Shown here one piece after another: positions 1 to 9,320 of a stretch of 32,988 nucleotides of DNA. The number at the start of each line of letters is the position of its first letter. Positions within the stretch are counted from its first letter, which is position 1. The notes below the pieces were generated by a model that saw nothing but the letters and a program-made list of their open reading frames with translations, did not search any database and had not been told where the DNA came from. Made by a program: the position numbers and the translations under genes. The DNA comes from Armatimonadota bacterium (GTDB lineage: Bacteria; Armatimonadota; Zipacnadia; Zipacnadales; UBA11051). Location of the stretch: positions 1 through 32,988 of the forward strand of contig JABLXH010000052.1 in assembly GCA_013178155.1 (NCBI GenBank), written 5' to 3'.

Positions 1-1
1 C

Positions 2-3000
2 AAGGTGCCCGGCCCGTGGCCCGGCCTGGGGTTCTACATGTACCGCGAGTCCCAGCGCTGCTATGTCCATCCGGCGTGGGCCGACAAGCGCCTGGCCGAT
101 GTAGATATGGCCTGGTACCAGCGAGAGTTCACCGTGCCCGCCGGTTGGGGCGGAAGGCGCATCACCCTGTATGCCGAGTACCTCAACTCCCTGGCTGTGG
201 TACACGTGGACGGCGCCAAAGTGGGTGAGATCGCCTTCCCCGGCGGTGAGCTGGACCTGACGCCGGCAGTACAGCCAGGGCGGACGCACGTGCTGTCGCT
301 ATTCGTAGCCGCGCTCCCCCTGAACGAGGAGCTTGTGAGCTACGCCGCCGCCGAGGCCGCGCAGCGAAGCCGCAGCCGCGTCGAGCGGCGGGGCCTCTGC
401 GGTGATGTCTTCCTCTGCAGCACCCCTCCCGGCCCGCGCCTGACGGACCTCAAGATCGAGACTTCGGTGCGCGAGCAACGGATCACCTGCCGCGTGAGGT
501 GCACGGGGCTGGCCGAGGGCCCTTACGTCCTGCGCGCGCAGGTGATGGACGGAGGCGCCGAGGTCCTGGCCTTTGACAGCGAGCAGTTCGGGGCTGTCCA
601 GACGAGCGCGGCACCCGTGACTCTCAGCGCCTCCTGGCCCGACCCGCGCCTGTGGGACCTGCACACCCCGCAGAACCAGTATGACCTCAAGCTCAGCTTG
701 CTCGACGGGCGAGGCGCTGTACTCGATGAACTGCCGCCGACGCGCTTCGGCTTCCGGGAGTTGTGGATCGAGGGCCGTGACTTCATGCTGAACGGCACAC
801 GGCTGTACTGCTTCGCCGTGCCGCTGGACAACGCCCAGATGGCCACGGCCTCGGCCACGTACGAGGGAGCCAGGGAGACTCTGGTGCGGTTGAAGCGCCT
901 GGGCGTGAACCTGGTCTACACCCACAACTACGGCTGCGAACCGGGAGCGCACCTGAGCTTCAGTGAGATCCTGCGGGCGGCCGATGATGTCGGGATGCTG
1001 GTGTCGCTGTCGCAGCCTCACGCCAGCGCCTACCAGTGGGACGCACCGGACGCCGATATTAGCAACGGCTACGCTGATCTGGCGGCGTTCTACGTGCGCG
1101 TGGCTCAGAACCACCCGGCCGTGGTCATGTATGCCCTGAACCACAACATGATGGGCTACGCGCAGGATATGAACCCCGACCTGATGGACGGCCGACATGA
1201 CAACCTGGGGCGGCTGGGTGAGCGCAATGATGGCAATGCGCGGTTGGCAAAGCGCACCGAGGACATCGTTCGCCGGCTGGACGGCACTCGCGTCATCTAC
1301 CACCACTCGTCCGGCAACTGCGGGCAGCTCTACACCAGCAACTGCTACCTGAACTTCGTGCCGATCCAGGAGCGCTCGGACTGGCTCGAGAGTTGGGCGA
1401 CGCAAGGCGTCAAGCCGGTGTTCTTCTGTGAGTACGGAGCCCCCCTTGGGATGAGCTGGACCATGCACCGCGGCTGGTACAAGGGCGAGCGGTCCTTCAC
1501 CAACGGGCGTATTCAGCACGAGTTCTGCTGCGCCGAGTGGGGTGCCCAGTTCCGTGGGGACGCCGCCTTCGACCTGACGGACAAGGAGCGTCAGAACCTG
1601 CGCTTTGAGGCCCGGAAGTGGCGGGAGGGGGGCACCTGGTACCGGTGGGACTACCCCTTCGAGATGCACGAATCCGACTTCGATGCCCCCAACATGCTTG
1701 ACGTGCAGGCCATGTACATCCGGGACAACTGGCCCGCCTTCCGGACATGGGGCCTGTCGGCCTTCAACCTGTGGTCACACCGACAGCTCTGGCACAAGCG
1801 CCCCGGCTTCACGCCCCGCCCGGTGACCTTCGACGTGGACTGGGAGAACCTGCAGCGTCCTGGATTCAGCCCGGATTTCCTGGAGACGCAATATGAGGGC
1901 ATCGAGGTGGCCTACGAGTACGAGGACTGGGAGGCCACGCCAGCGGCCGAAGCCTTCCTGCGTCTCAATCAGCCCCTCCTGGCGTACCTGGCGGGCAAGC
2001 CCGCACGGTTCACCTCCAAGGACCATCTGTTCGTGCCAGGTGAACGGGTTGAGAAGCAGGCCATCGTCATCAACAACAGTCGTGAGAGTGTCACCTGCCG
2101 GTGTCAGTGGTCGCTGGACCTGCCGGAGCCACTGACCGGCGGCGGGGAGGTGACGGTCGAAACAGGCAGTCAGGCCCGTGTCACCATTGGACTGGCGCTG
2201 CCCGACGATACCCCGGCAGGGAAATATGTGCTCTCACTGACTGCGACGTTTAGCACGGGCCAGGTGCAGACCGACCGCCTGGACCTCACCGTCATGCCTG
2301 CCCCGGCCGCGCCGCGACTGAGCGGCCGGGTTGCTCTGTTTGACCCTCTCGGTGACACACGCAACCTGCTGGCCACCCAGGGCCTCCGGTTCGACGAAGT
2401 GGGGGCTGACGCAGACCTCGCGGGCTACGACGTCCTGATCATCGGCCGGGGCGCACTGACGCTCGACGGCGCCGGGCCGGAACTGAGCCGGGTGCGTGAG
2501 GGGCTGAAGGTGCTCGTGTTTGAGCAAGAGCGCCAGGTGCTCGAGCAGCGTCTGGGGTTCCGTGTGCAGGAGTACGGCCTGCGACAGGTGTTCCCACGCG
2601 TTCCGGACCACCCGGCCCTGGCCGGCCTTGCGGCCGAGCACCTGCGGGACTGGCGAGGCCAAGCCACGCTGGTGCCACCGCGGCTGGAGTACCAGTTTGA
2701 CCCTCACGATTCGCCATTCATCATGTGGTGTGGTATTCGTGTTACCCGCCCTTGGCGCTGCGGTACCCAGGGCAATGTGGCGTCAGTGGTCATCGAGAAG
2801 CCGGCGCGAGGTGATTTCCTGCCCGTCGTAGATGGCGGGTACGGCCTGGAGTACAGCCCGCTACTGGAGTACCATGAGGGCCAGGGTCTGGTGCTGTTCT
2901 GCCAGATGGACGTGACCGGGCGGACGGAGGAGGAGCCGGCGGCGCAGCAACTGCTGGGCAATATCCTGCGCTATGTGTTGAACTACACTGCGACTCCGGA

Positions 3001-4162
3001 CCGCCGCGTGGTGTATGCGGGGGCCCCGGCTGGACGCGACCATCTGACGCAGGCCGGCTATGCGCCGGAGGAGGCGGTGGTCGGTGATCTGGGTGACGCA
3101 GACGTGCTGGTGGTCACGCCAGGGGGTGCGGAGAGCCTGGCGGCGCAGAAGGCGGCCCTGGGCCAGTGGTTGGCCAACGGTGGGCGGATGCTGGCGGTAG
3201 GTCTGAACGGCGAGGCGCTCAGCGCCTTGCTGCCAGAGCCAATCAGGACACAGGAGGCCGAACACATTGCCTGCACCTTCGCTCCGCCGCCCAGCGCATC
3301 CCCTTTCGCCGGGGTCAGTCCCGCGGAGGTGAACCTGCGCGAGCCCCGGCAACTGCCCCTGGTTACCGCCGGTGCTGCGCCGCTGGGGGACGGAGTACTG
3401 GCGACGACTAACGAAGGTCGCGTGGTCGTGTGTCAGGTGGCGCCGTGGGATTTCGCCTACGCGGAGCAGTTCAACCTGAAGCGCACGTACCGGCGGACGA
3501 GCTGCCTCCTGGCGAGGCTGCTGGGCAATCAGGGCGCCAGGGCCCAGACGCCCCTCCTGGACCGTTTCGCGCGCCCGGTGTCGGCAGACGTGACGGGGCA
3601 GGAGCCGGTGAGTCGCAATGGTGACTTCGCCCTCGACGCCGATGGCGACGGGGTGGCGGACGAATGGAGCGTCTCGGGCGATGGGGCCCGCGTGCAGGCG
3701 CGACGCGAGCCGCTGGCCGGCGAGGAGGGACGCTGGGCGCAGGTCATTACCAGTGCGCCGCAGGACGGGGCCCAGAGGCCCAGCGCGATGCTGGCCCAGA
3801 TGGGGGTGCCGCTGGCAGAAAGGCAGTGGTACCATCTGTCGTTCCGGGCCCGGGCGGAGGGGATGGCCGGGTCAGAGGTGCTGGTCGCCGTCAACCATAC
3901 GCGGAGCTGGACGGCGTTGCTGGAGTACCGACGCTTCTACCCGGGTACCGAGTGGCAGAGGTTCGAGTACTGGCTCCAGGCGACGGGCACGGAGCCGACC
4001 AATACGCGCCTGCAGATCTGGCATGGCAATGCGGGAGAGTTGTGGCTCTCTGACTTGCGTCTGGAGCCCTGCGCGCCGCCGACAGAAGGTCGTTGGCTCA
4101 GCGGGCTGTACCTGGACGCGCCGACGGAGATGGACGACCCCTACCGCTTCTTCCGGTGGTGA
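2..4162 (+). CDS. Large GH2-like glycoside hydrolase, 5' end missing
   Basis: The frame is open at the left edge and the first visible residues already lie inside a GH2 sugar-binding jelly roll, so the start is upstream. Numbering from the GTG at 5: jelly roll about 1-135, Ig-like strand region to 250, then a (beta/alpha)8 barrel from about 255 (FGFRELWIEG entry strand) to 640. A linker sandwich follows, then two Rossmann/GATase-like segments (about 780-1000 and 1010-1090), and a C-terminal carbohydrate-binding-like sandwich from about 1205. The GH2 nucleophile is plausibly E476 in CEYGAP. The usual acid/base segment (WSLGNE type) reads YALNHN at 376-381, putting Asn where Glu is expected. 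The protein is therefore either altered in activity or no longer a canonical retaining glycosidase. GH2 covers beta-galactosidases, glucuronidases and mannosidases; the substrate cannot be told. The PHP-Cache gene follows 30 nt downstream. Confidence 0.8.
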   Translation, partial: KVPGPWPGLGFYMYRESQRCYVHPAWADKRLADVDMAWYQREFTVPAGWGGRRITLYAEYLNSLAVVHVDGAKVGEIAFPGGELDLTPAVQPGRTHVLSLFVAALPLNEELVSYAAAEAAQRSRSRVERRGLCGDVFLCSTPPGPRLTDLKIETSVREQRITCRVRCTGLAEGPYVLRAQVMDGGAEVLAFDSEQFGAVQTSAAPVTLSASWPDPRLWDLHTPQNQYDLKLSLLDGRGAVLDELPPTRFGFRELWIEGRDFMLNGTRLYCFAVPLDNAQMATASATYEGARETLVRLKRLGVNLVYTHNYGCEPGAHLSFSEILRAADDVGMLVSLSQPHASAYQWDAPDADISNGYADLAAFYVRVAQNHPAVVMYALNHNMMGYAQDMNPDLMDGRHDNLGRLGERNDGNARLAKRTEDIVRRLDGTRVIYHHSSGNCGQLYTSNCYLNFVPIQERSDWLESWATQGVKPVFFCEYGAPLGMSWTMHRGWYKGERSFTNGRIQHEFCCAEWGAQFRGDAAFDLTDKERQNLRFEARKWREGGTWYRWDYPFEMHESDFDAPNMLDVQAMYIRDNWPAFRTWGLSAFNLWSHRQLWHKRPGFTPRPVTFDVDWENLQRPGFSPDFLETQYEGIEVAYEYEDWEATPAAEAFLRLNQPLLAYLAGKPARFTSKDHLFVPGERVEKQAIVINNSRESVTCRCQWSLDLPEPLTGGGEVTVETGSQARVTIGLALPDDTPAGKYVLSLTATFSTGQVQTDRLDLTVMPAPAAPRLSGRVALFDPLGDTRNLLATQGLRFDEVGADADLAGYDVLIIGRGALTLDGAGPELSRVREGLKVLVFEQERQVLEQRLGFRVQEYGLRQVFPRVPDHPALAGLAAEHLRDWRGQATLVPPRLEYQFDPHDSPFIMWCGIRVTRPWRCGTQGNVASVVIEKPARGDFLPVVDGGYGLEYSPLLEYHEGQGLVLFCQMDVTGRTEEEPAAQQLLGNILRYVLNYTATPDRRVVYAGAPAGRDHLTQAGYAPEEAVVGDLGDADVLVVTPGGAESLAAQKAALGQWLANGGRMLAVGLNGEALSALLPEPIRTQEAEHIACTFAPPPSASPFAGVSPAEVNLREPRQLPLVTAGAAPLGDGVLATTNEGRVVVCQVAPWDFAYAEQFNLKRTYRRTSCLLARLLGNQGARAQTPLLDRFARPVSADVTGQEPVSRNGDFALDADGDGVADEWSVSGDGARVQARREPLAGEEGRWAQVITSAPQDGAQRPSAMLAQMGVPLAERQWYHLSFRARAEGMAGSEVLVAVNHTRSWTALLEYRRFYPGTEWQRFEYWLQATGTEPTNTRLQIWHGNAGELWLSDLRLEPCAPPTEGRWLSGLYLDAPTEMDDPYRFFRW

Positions 4163-4192
4163 GTCCGCCGCCAGAGAGCCACCGCGCAGCGC

Positions 4193-7100
4193 ATGGTGCA
4201 CGGAGCGATGAGTCAAACCACACGAGTTGACTTTCATTGCCACTCGACCTACAGCGACGGCGCCGTCTCGCCGCGGGAGCTGGCAGAGCAGTTGGCGGCC
4301 GACGGCGTGGCCTTCGCGGCCCTCACCGACCACAACACAGTGGAGGGACTGCCAGCCTTTGAGCAGGCTTTGGCCCGGCACGAAGTCGGCGTCGTGACCG
4401 GGGTGGAGGTTACGGCCTGGCACGAGGCCCAGGAGCTGCATCTCCTCGGCTATGGCTTCGACCCGGATCATGCCAAGCTGCAGGAGGTGCTGCGGGCGCT
4501 GCGACAGCGCGACCTGCTGGCGAACGCTACGGTGCACGATGCCGTGCGCGAGCGGGCGCTTGCCACGGCCACCCCCTCCAGCGCTGCAGCGACGGCCGTG
4601 GCCAACGGGAGCCGCCTGAGCGTAGAGAGCGCGATCAGCCTGATCCACGAGGCCGGCGGGCGAGCTTTCCTGGCGCATCCGCTGGTTACGGAGGCTGAGC
4701 CGGAGCGGCTCCGTGAACTGCTGGTTGTCCTCCAGGGGCTGGGTCTGGACGGGATCGAGGCGGTGTATGAGCCGTACGCCGCGGCCGAGCAGGAGCGCCT
4801 TCAGAGGCTGGCCGACGAGCTGGGGCTGCTGGTCAGCGCGGGGAGTGACGCCCACGACCGCCGGCTGGCCGGGGGGCGGCCCCTGGGCGTGGAGATGCCG
4901 ACAGCCCGCTGGAAGCGGTTTCGGGATGCGGTCTGCGCCAACCCTCAGACGGTTCCTGGAGCGTCGGGCGCTCGGGGCTCTTCCCCACGCGTGCGGCTGA
5001 AGCGGCGACACCTGCTGTACCACGTGTTTCTGCCCACCGCGCTGGCGATGGGTCTTTTCGTGGCGGTCATCTTCGCCATCTTCCTGCCCACCTACGAACG
5101 CTCGCTGCTGGACCGTAAGCGGGAGATGATCCGGGAACTGACCAACAGCGCGTGGAGCATCCTCGCCGGATATGAGCGCGAAGAGCGCAAGGGCCTGCTC
5201 TCGCGGGCTGAGGCGCAGCGCCTGGCGCGAGAACGTGTGGCGCAGTTGCGTTACGGGCGCGAGGGCAAGGACTACTTCTGGCTGCAGGACATGCAGCCGC
5301 GAATGGTGATGCATCCTTACCGCCCGGACCTGGACGGGCAGGACCTGTCGGACTACCGCGACCCCCGGGGCGTCCGCATCTTCGTGGAGTTCGCCGATCT
5401 GGTCCGGCGGCAGCAGGAAGGGTACGTAGACTACGTCTGGCAGTGGAAGGATGACCCGAGCAGACTGGCGCCCAAAGAGTCTTATGTCAAGGGCTTTGCG
5501 CCCTGGGGCTGGATCATCGGCACAGGCATCTACATTGAGGATGTGCAGCGCGAGATAGGGCGCCTGGAACGCAGCCTCGTCTACACCTCGCTGGGCATCA
5601 TCGTGGTGGTGGCCCTGTTGCTTCTGCACGTGGTTACCCAGACACTTCGCCTGGAGCGGGAACGCTCCGGGGCTGAGGAGGGGCTGCGGGAGTGGACGGA
5701 GCGCTATCGGTCACTGGTCGAGGCCACCACCGAGGGCGCACTGCTGGTGGTGGACGGACGCTGCCGGTATGCCAATCCTTACATGCTGACACTCCTCCGG
5801 GCCGATGAGCGCGAGTTGGGTCTTCTGGACCTGGACGACGTACTGCCGCCCGGGCCGGCGAACGCCGAAGTGCGCGAGATGGTGCAGCGGGTCGCGGCTG
5901 GCGACAGCGCCACCCAGACGGCGGAGTGCGCCCTGCGACGACGCGACGGTTCGGAAGTGGAATGTGTCCTGGCGGTGAGTCGTATGGACTTCGCTGGGCG
6001 CGCTGGCGTCATCCTCCTGGCGCGACCCCTGGGCGTAGTCTCGCCCACGAGTGGGGAAGCCCGGCGAATGGGAGAGCCGGTCCTGCCGCAACAGAGCCCT
6101 GCCGCGGCTGCTCTGGCAGTCGGACTGTTCCGGGCCAGGGTATCACCACAGGGGACGGTGGTCGAGTGCAGTCCTGGAGCGGCCAGGCTGCTGCGCGCCA
6201 GCGCAACCGGCGGGCCAGGGGCGCCACTGACGCTGGCCGCGCTCTTCCGCGACGGCGCGGCCTACGAGGATTTCCGGCAGGAGTTGCTGCACGAGGGCCA
6301 CGCCGAACGACATCTGCACGTCTCTGACCGCGAAGGCGAGGCGCGCACCGTTGCCATCCAGGCGGTCCTGGCGCGGGACGGCGACGGGCTGCCGGCGCTC
6401 ATCGAGGGCAGCATTGAGGACGTTACGGCCTCAGACCGGCGCACGATGCGCCGCGACGCACTCCTCCGACGGCTCCAGGCCTCGGTGCTGTTCCTGCACG
6501 AGCCAGTGGGGCCACTGAGCGCCGCTGACGTCGTGGTGCGCCTGGACACTCCGGTGCAGGCGGTGGTCGCGGCGATGGCGGCCGCCCATGCCAGTGCGGC
6601 GCTGGTGACATCGGAGTCGGGGCAAGCGGTAGGCATCTTCACTGACGGGGATCTCCGCCAACGGGTCATCGCCGCGGGGCTGGACCTGCAGACACCGGTG
6701 CACCGCGTCATGAGCGCGCCGCTGGTGACGGTCCCGGAGCACGCCCAGGTCTACGAAGCCCTGCTGGCGATGGAGAACAGGGCCCTGCAGCATCTGGTCG
6801 TGACCGACCACAACGGCCGCGTGACAGGCATCGTCCGGAGCCGCGACCTGGTGCAGTTCCCCAACTACGGGCCGCTGGTACTGACGCGCGAGGTCTCACA
6901 GGCGGCTAGCGCGGCCGACGTCGCGGCCAACTGCCGCCGGGCTCCCGACCTGGCGAAGGCACTGCTGGACAGCGGCGCCCAACCGCAGCGAGTCACCCGC
7001 ATGCTCAGTGCGGTCTGCGATGCGGCGATCGAGCGCCTGGCGGCACTGGCTGAGGCGGAGTTGGGTCCGCCTCCGGTGCCCTACGTCTTCCTGGGCCTGG

Positions 7101-7900
7101 GCAGCCTAGGGCGCGAGGAGCTGGTGTTTTCCAGCGACCAGGACAATGCCCTGGTATATGCGGATGGTGCGTCGGACGCCGCCGCGGCCCAGGGTTACTT
7201 CCGGGAACTGGCCACCATGATCTGCCGAGGGCTGGACGAGGCGGGCTATCCGTACTGTCCCGGAGAGGTGATGGCCCAGAACCCGCGCTGGTGCCAGCCT
7301 CTGACGGTCTGGCGCCAGTACTTTGCCGACTGGGTACAGCGTGCCGAACCTCAGCAGTTGCTGGAGTTCAGCATCTTCTTCGACTTCCGTCCCGTCGCTG
7401 GTGCCAGCGAGTTGGCCCGGGAGCTGCGCACCCACGTGACCGCTCTGCTCTCGCACAGGCCAGCGTTCTTCCTGTACCTGAGTCAGGAGGTGCTGGCGTA
7501 CAAGCCGCCCGTGGGCCTTTTCGGCCGTATCCTGAGAGCCGGTGAGGCGGGCGGGCAGTTCAACATCAAGGACGCGCTGGCGCCACTGGTAGCCTCAACA
7601 AGGCTTTACGCCCTGCGGGGGGGCGTTGACTCTACCAACACGGTGGAGCGGCTGGCCGAGTTGCTGGAAACCGGGGTGTTGAGCCAAAGCAGCCATGACG
7701 AGACGCTGGCAGCCTACGTGACCCTCACGCGCCTGCGACTGGAGCACCAGGCCACCGCCCTCGATACGGGACAACCGCCTGACAACACCATCAGTCGCCG
7801 GCGGCTGACGACGACTGAGGAGACGCTGCTGAACCAGGCGCTTGCCCAGATCGCGGCGGTTCAGGAGCGCATCAGCCATGACTTTGGGGGCGGAGCCTAG
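4193..7900 (+). CDS. PHP-Cache-PAS-PAS-CBS-DUF294 fusion: membrane sensor with phosphoesterase and nucleotidyltransferase ends
   Basis: The protein has 1235 residues. A PHP phosphoesterase spans about 11-250, with HCH at 15-17, TDHN at 45-48, E72, H162 and SDAHD around 218-222 as metal ligands. TM1 is about 276-298. A periplasmic single-Cache (sCache_2) domain at about 310-455 carries YFWLQD, HPYRPDLDG and PWGWIIGTGIY. TM2 is about 462-482. PAS-like domains lie at about 500-610 and 640-745, the second weaker. A CBS pair covers 776-888. A DUF294 nucleotidyltransferase follows at about 905-1050 with GLGS (968-971) and DQD (982-984), and a DUF294 C-terminal domain at about 1060-1225. Topology puts both enzymes in the cytoplasm. 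DUF294 enzymes are related to GlnD and GlnE and usually carry cNMP-binding and CBS domains. Joining one to PHP, Cache and PAS is not an arrangement I know. There is no kinase, GGDEF or MCP output. An alternative start at 4208 (MSQTTRV) is equally plausible; neither has a good Shine-Dalgarno site. Confidence 0.88.
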   Translation: MVHGAMSQTTRVDFHCHSTYSDGAVSPRELAEQLAADGVAFAALTDHNTVEGLPAFEQALARHEVGVVTGVEVTAWHEAQELHLLGYGFDPDHAKLQEVLRALRQRDLLANATVHDAVRERALATATPSSAAATAVANGSRLSVESAISLIHEAGGRAFLAHPLVTEAEPERLRELLVVLQGLGLDGIEAVYEPYAAAEQERLQRLADELGLLVSAGSDAHDRRLAGGRPLGVEMPTARWKRFRDAVCANPQTVPGASGARGSSPRVRLKRRHLLYHVFLPTALAMGLFVAVIFAIFLPTYERSLLDRKREMIRELTNSAWSILAGYEREERKGLLSRAEAQRLARERVAQLRYGREGKDYFWLQDMQPRMVMHPYRPDLDGQDLSDYRDPRGVRIFVEFADLVRRQQEGYVDYVWQWKDDPSRLAPKESYVKGFAPWGWIIGTGIYIEDVQREIGRLERSLVYTSLGIIVVVALLLLHVVTQTLRLERERSGAEEGLREWTERYRSLVEATTEGALLVVDGRCRYANPYMLTLLRADERELGLLDLDDVLPPGPANAEVREMVQRVAAGDSATQTAECALRRRDGSEVECVLAVSRMDFAGRAGVILLARPLGVVSPTSGEARRMGEPVLPQQSPAAAALAVGLFRARVSPQGTVVECSPGAARLLRASATGGPGAPLTLAALFRDGAAYEDFRQELLHEGHAERHLHVSDREGEARTVAIQAVLARDGDGLPALIEGSIEDVTASDRRTMRRDALLRRLQASVLFLHEPVGPLSAADVVVRLDTPVQAVVAAMAAAHASAALVTSESGQAVGIFTDGDLRQRVIAAGLDLQTPVHRVMSAPLVTVPEHAQVYEALLAMENRALQHLVVTDHNGRVTGIVRSRDLVQFPNYGPLVLTREVSQAASAADVAANCRRAPDLAKALLDSGAQPQRVTRMLSAVCDAAIERLAALAEAELGPPPVPYVFLGLGSLGREELVFSSDQDNALVYADGASDAAAAQGYFRELATMICRGLDEAGYPYCPGEVMAQNPRWCQPLTVWRQYFADWVQRAEPQQLLEFSIFFDFRPVAGASELARELRTHVTALLSHRPAFFLYLSQEVLAYKPPVGLFGRILRAGEAGGQFNIKDALAPLVASTRLYALRGGVDSTNTVERLAELLETGVLSQSSHDETLAAYVTLTRLRLEHQATALDTGQPPDNTISRRRLTTTEETLLNQALAQIAAVQERISHDFGGGA

Positions 7901-7903
7901 CGG

Positions 7904-9307
7904 CTACTGCCCTCGCACCGCGCCCACGACCCGGTGCACCGCGCCCGCAATGCGCTCCTCCACGTCCCCTGCCCAGCGCCAGGCGGGGCGGCCGTACTCG
8001 TCCAGGTGGGGCCCCCCTTCATAGCCGCCCTCCTCCCAGACGCGACGGGATGGTATGTATGCCACCATGTCGTTGGCATAGCCGCAGACCCAGGTCCCCG
8101 GCCCGAACTCCCGCTTGAAGCGCAAGGAGTAGTCTACCACCGCCTCCCCGCCGATGCCGATGAACAGCAGCTCGTTGCCGAACTGCCACGCTTGTACCGG
8201 ATAGGGATAGGAGGTCGGGAAGACGACGCCGGCGTCGATCTGAGCCAGCATGCGCTTCGCCCAGCGGGCGTGGAGTTCCGAGGGGCCGTTGGCGACTGGC
8301 TGCAGCGTCTCGCGGGTGACCAGCTCATCATACTGCAGGTCCACGAACTCGAAAGCCGTCCTCAGGCCGCCGCTGACCGGCTGCAGGGGGCCTGCCAGGA
8401 CCTGCTCCACAGCGTCGGACAGTATCTGCCCATACTTCACGCAGAGGCCAAGCTCGCGCCGGGGAATAGGGTTCTGGTCGGCGCCGCAGGCGTTGAAGAA
8501 GGCCGCCATCGTTCCCGGGTGGCCAGCCTCAAGGTTCACTTGGGCGAAACCCGGGTAGTCACCGCACCAGGTGTTGAAGGACAGTGTGGTGGGATGGCAG
8601 GCATAGCCGAACAGCACGGCGCGTAGCGAGTCGTCAGCTCCCTTGATGACCAGGACCGGGACGTAATGGTCCACCACGCCGCGCAGGGGTGTGCCCGCCG
8701 CAAGCATGGCCGGCACCTCGGCCTCGGTATTCTCGCGGCGGTTGACAGCGAAGGTGCACTTGCCCTCGCCCATCAGCAACTGGGCGGGCTGCAGGTTGGC
8801 CAGCGCCTCCTCGACGGCGTCCGCGATCTCTGCCGACATCCAGGCGGAGTACTCGTCCACGAGGTGACGCTGCTCGTCGTCCAGTGGGTAGTAGTCCACC
8901 AGGTCGTCCTTCAGAATAGGGCCGCAGTGGTTGTGGGAGAACGTGAGCATAAACTCGGAGCGGTCCAGGCCAGTGCGCCGCTGGACATCGGCAAGAAGAG
9001 CCTCGTAGACCGTCTTGGACATGCCCATGTGGTCGGTGGTAACCAGCACGGCCCGTTTGCCGTCCGGAGCCGCGAAGGCGATCACCTTGGCCCACAGGTC
9101 GTGGATCTTGCCGTCGGGGACGCGTTTCGTCCCGTACCCGGCCAGCCACACGGGGGTCTGCGGGGTGATGACGCGACGGGCGAGGCCGACTTGCCAGTCC
9201 ATTGGCGCACTCCTTGCCGGGGCAGCGGCGGTGAGTATCCCTGGCACGGCCAGCAGGGCCGGCGCAAGGGCGACGACGAGTTGGCGATACAGACGCTGCG
9301 GGGCCAT
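7904..9307 (-). CDS. Secreted neutral/alkaline ceramidase-fold metal hydrolase
   Basis: The protein has 467 residues, with a Sec signal in the first 35 or so (hydrophobic 10-28, then APARSAP). The body matches the N-terminal domain of neutral/alkaline non-lysosomal ceramidases. Likely zinc ligands are H127 in SHNHCGP, H238 in ACHPTT, E388 in GIGGE and a tyrosine near 417 (AYIPS). True ceramidases have a Ser nucleophile in a GDVSP-like motif. The equivalent segment here reads CGADQNP (274-280), with no Ser, so ceramide hydrolysis should not be assumed. The family's C-terminal Ig-like domain is missing. The start at 9307 is preferred because the signal peptide begins there. The frame stays open to 9379, but that stretch overlaps the upstream gene. 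The gene lies 13 nt after the TIM-barrel gene and almost certainly shares its transcript. Its stop is 3 nt from the stop of the convergent PHP-Cache gene. Confidence 0.8.
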   Translation of the reverse strand: MAPQRLYRQLVVALAPALLAVPGILTAAAPARSAPMDWQVGLARRVITPQTPVWLAGYGTKRVPDGKIHDLWAKVIAFAAPDGKRAVLVTTDHMGMSKTVYEALLADVQRRTGLDRSEFMLTFSHNHCGPILKDDLVDYYPLDDEQRHLVDEYSAWMSAEIADAVEEALANLQPAQLLMGEGKCTFAVNRRENTEAEVPAMLAAGTPLRGVVDHYVPVLVIKGADDSLRAVLFGYACHPTTLSFNTWCGDYPGFAQVNLEAGHPGTMAAFFNACGADQNPIPRRELGLCVKYGQILSDAVEQVLAGPLQPVSGGLRTAFEFVDLQYDELVTRETLQPVANGPSELHARWAKRMLAQIDAGVVFPTSYPYPVQAWQFGNELLFIGIGGEAVVDYSLRFKREFGPGTWVCGYANDMVAYIPSRRVWEEGGYEGGPHLDEYGRPAWRWAGDVEERIAGAVHRVVGAVRGQ

Positions 9308-9320
9308 GGTGCGGTCACCG

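Noticed and set aside
299-1669. 456-codon open frame on the minus strand
   Set aside because: Antisense to the GH2 barrel; composition is that of a shadow frame.
3872-5629. 585-codon open frame on the minus strand
   Set aside because: It spans the end of the GH2 gene and the PHP-Cache gene antisense, shows low-complexity composition and no domain, and arises from GC-rich third positions.
4193-7900. Reading the PHP-Cache protein as a chemoreceptor, histidine kinase or antiphage effector
   Set aside because: There is no MCP signalling, HisKA/HATPase or GGDEF domain, and no defence genes lie nearby.
7904-9307. Naming this gene a true ceramidase
   Set aside because: The serine nucleophile motif is absent and the C-terminal domain is missing.
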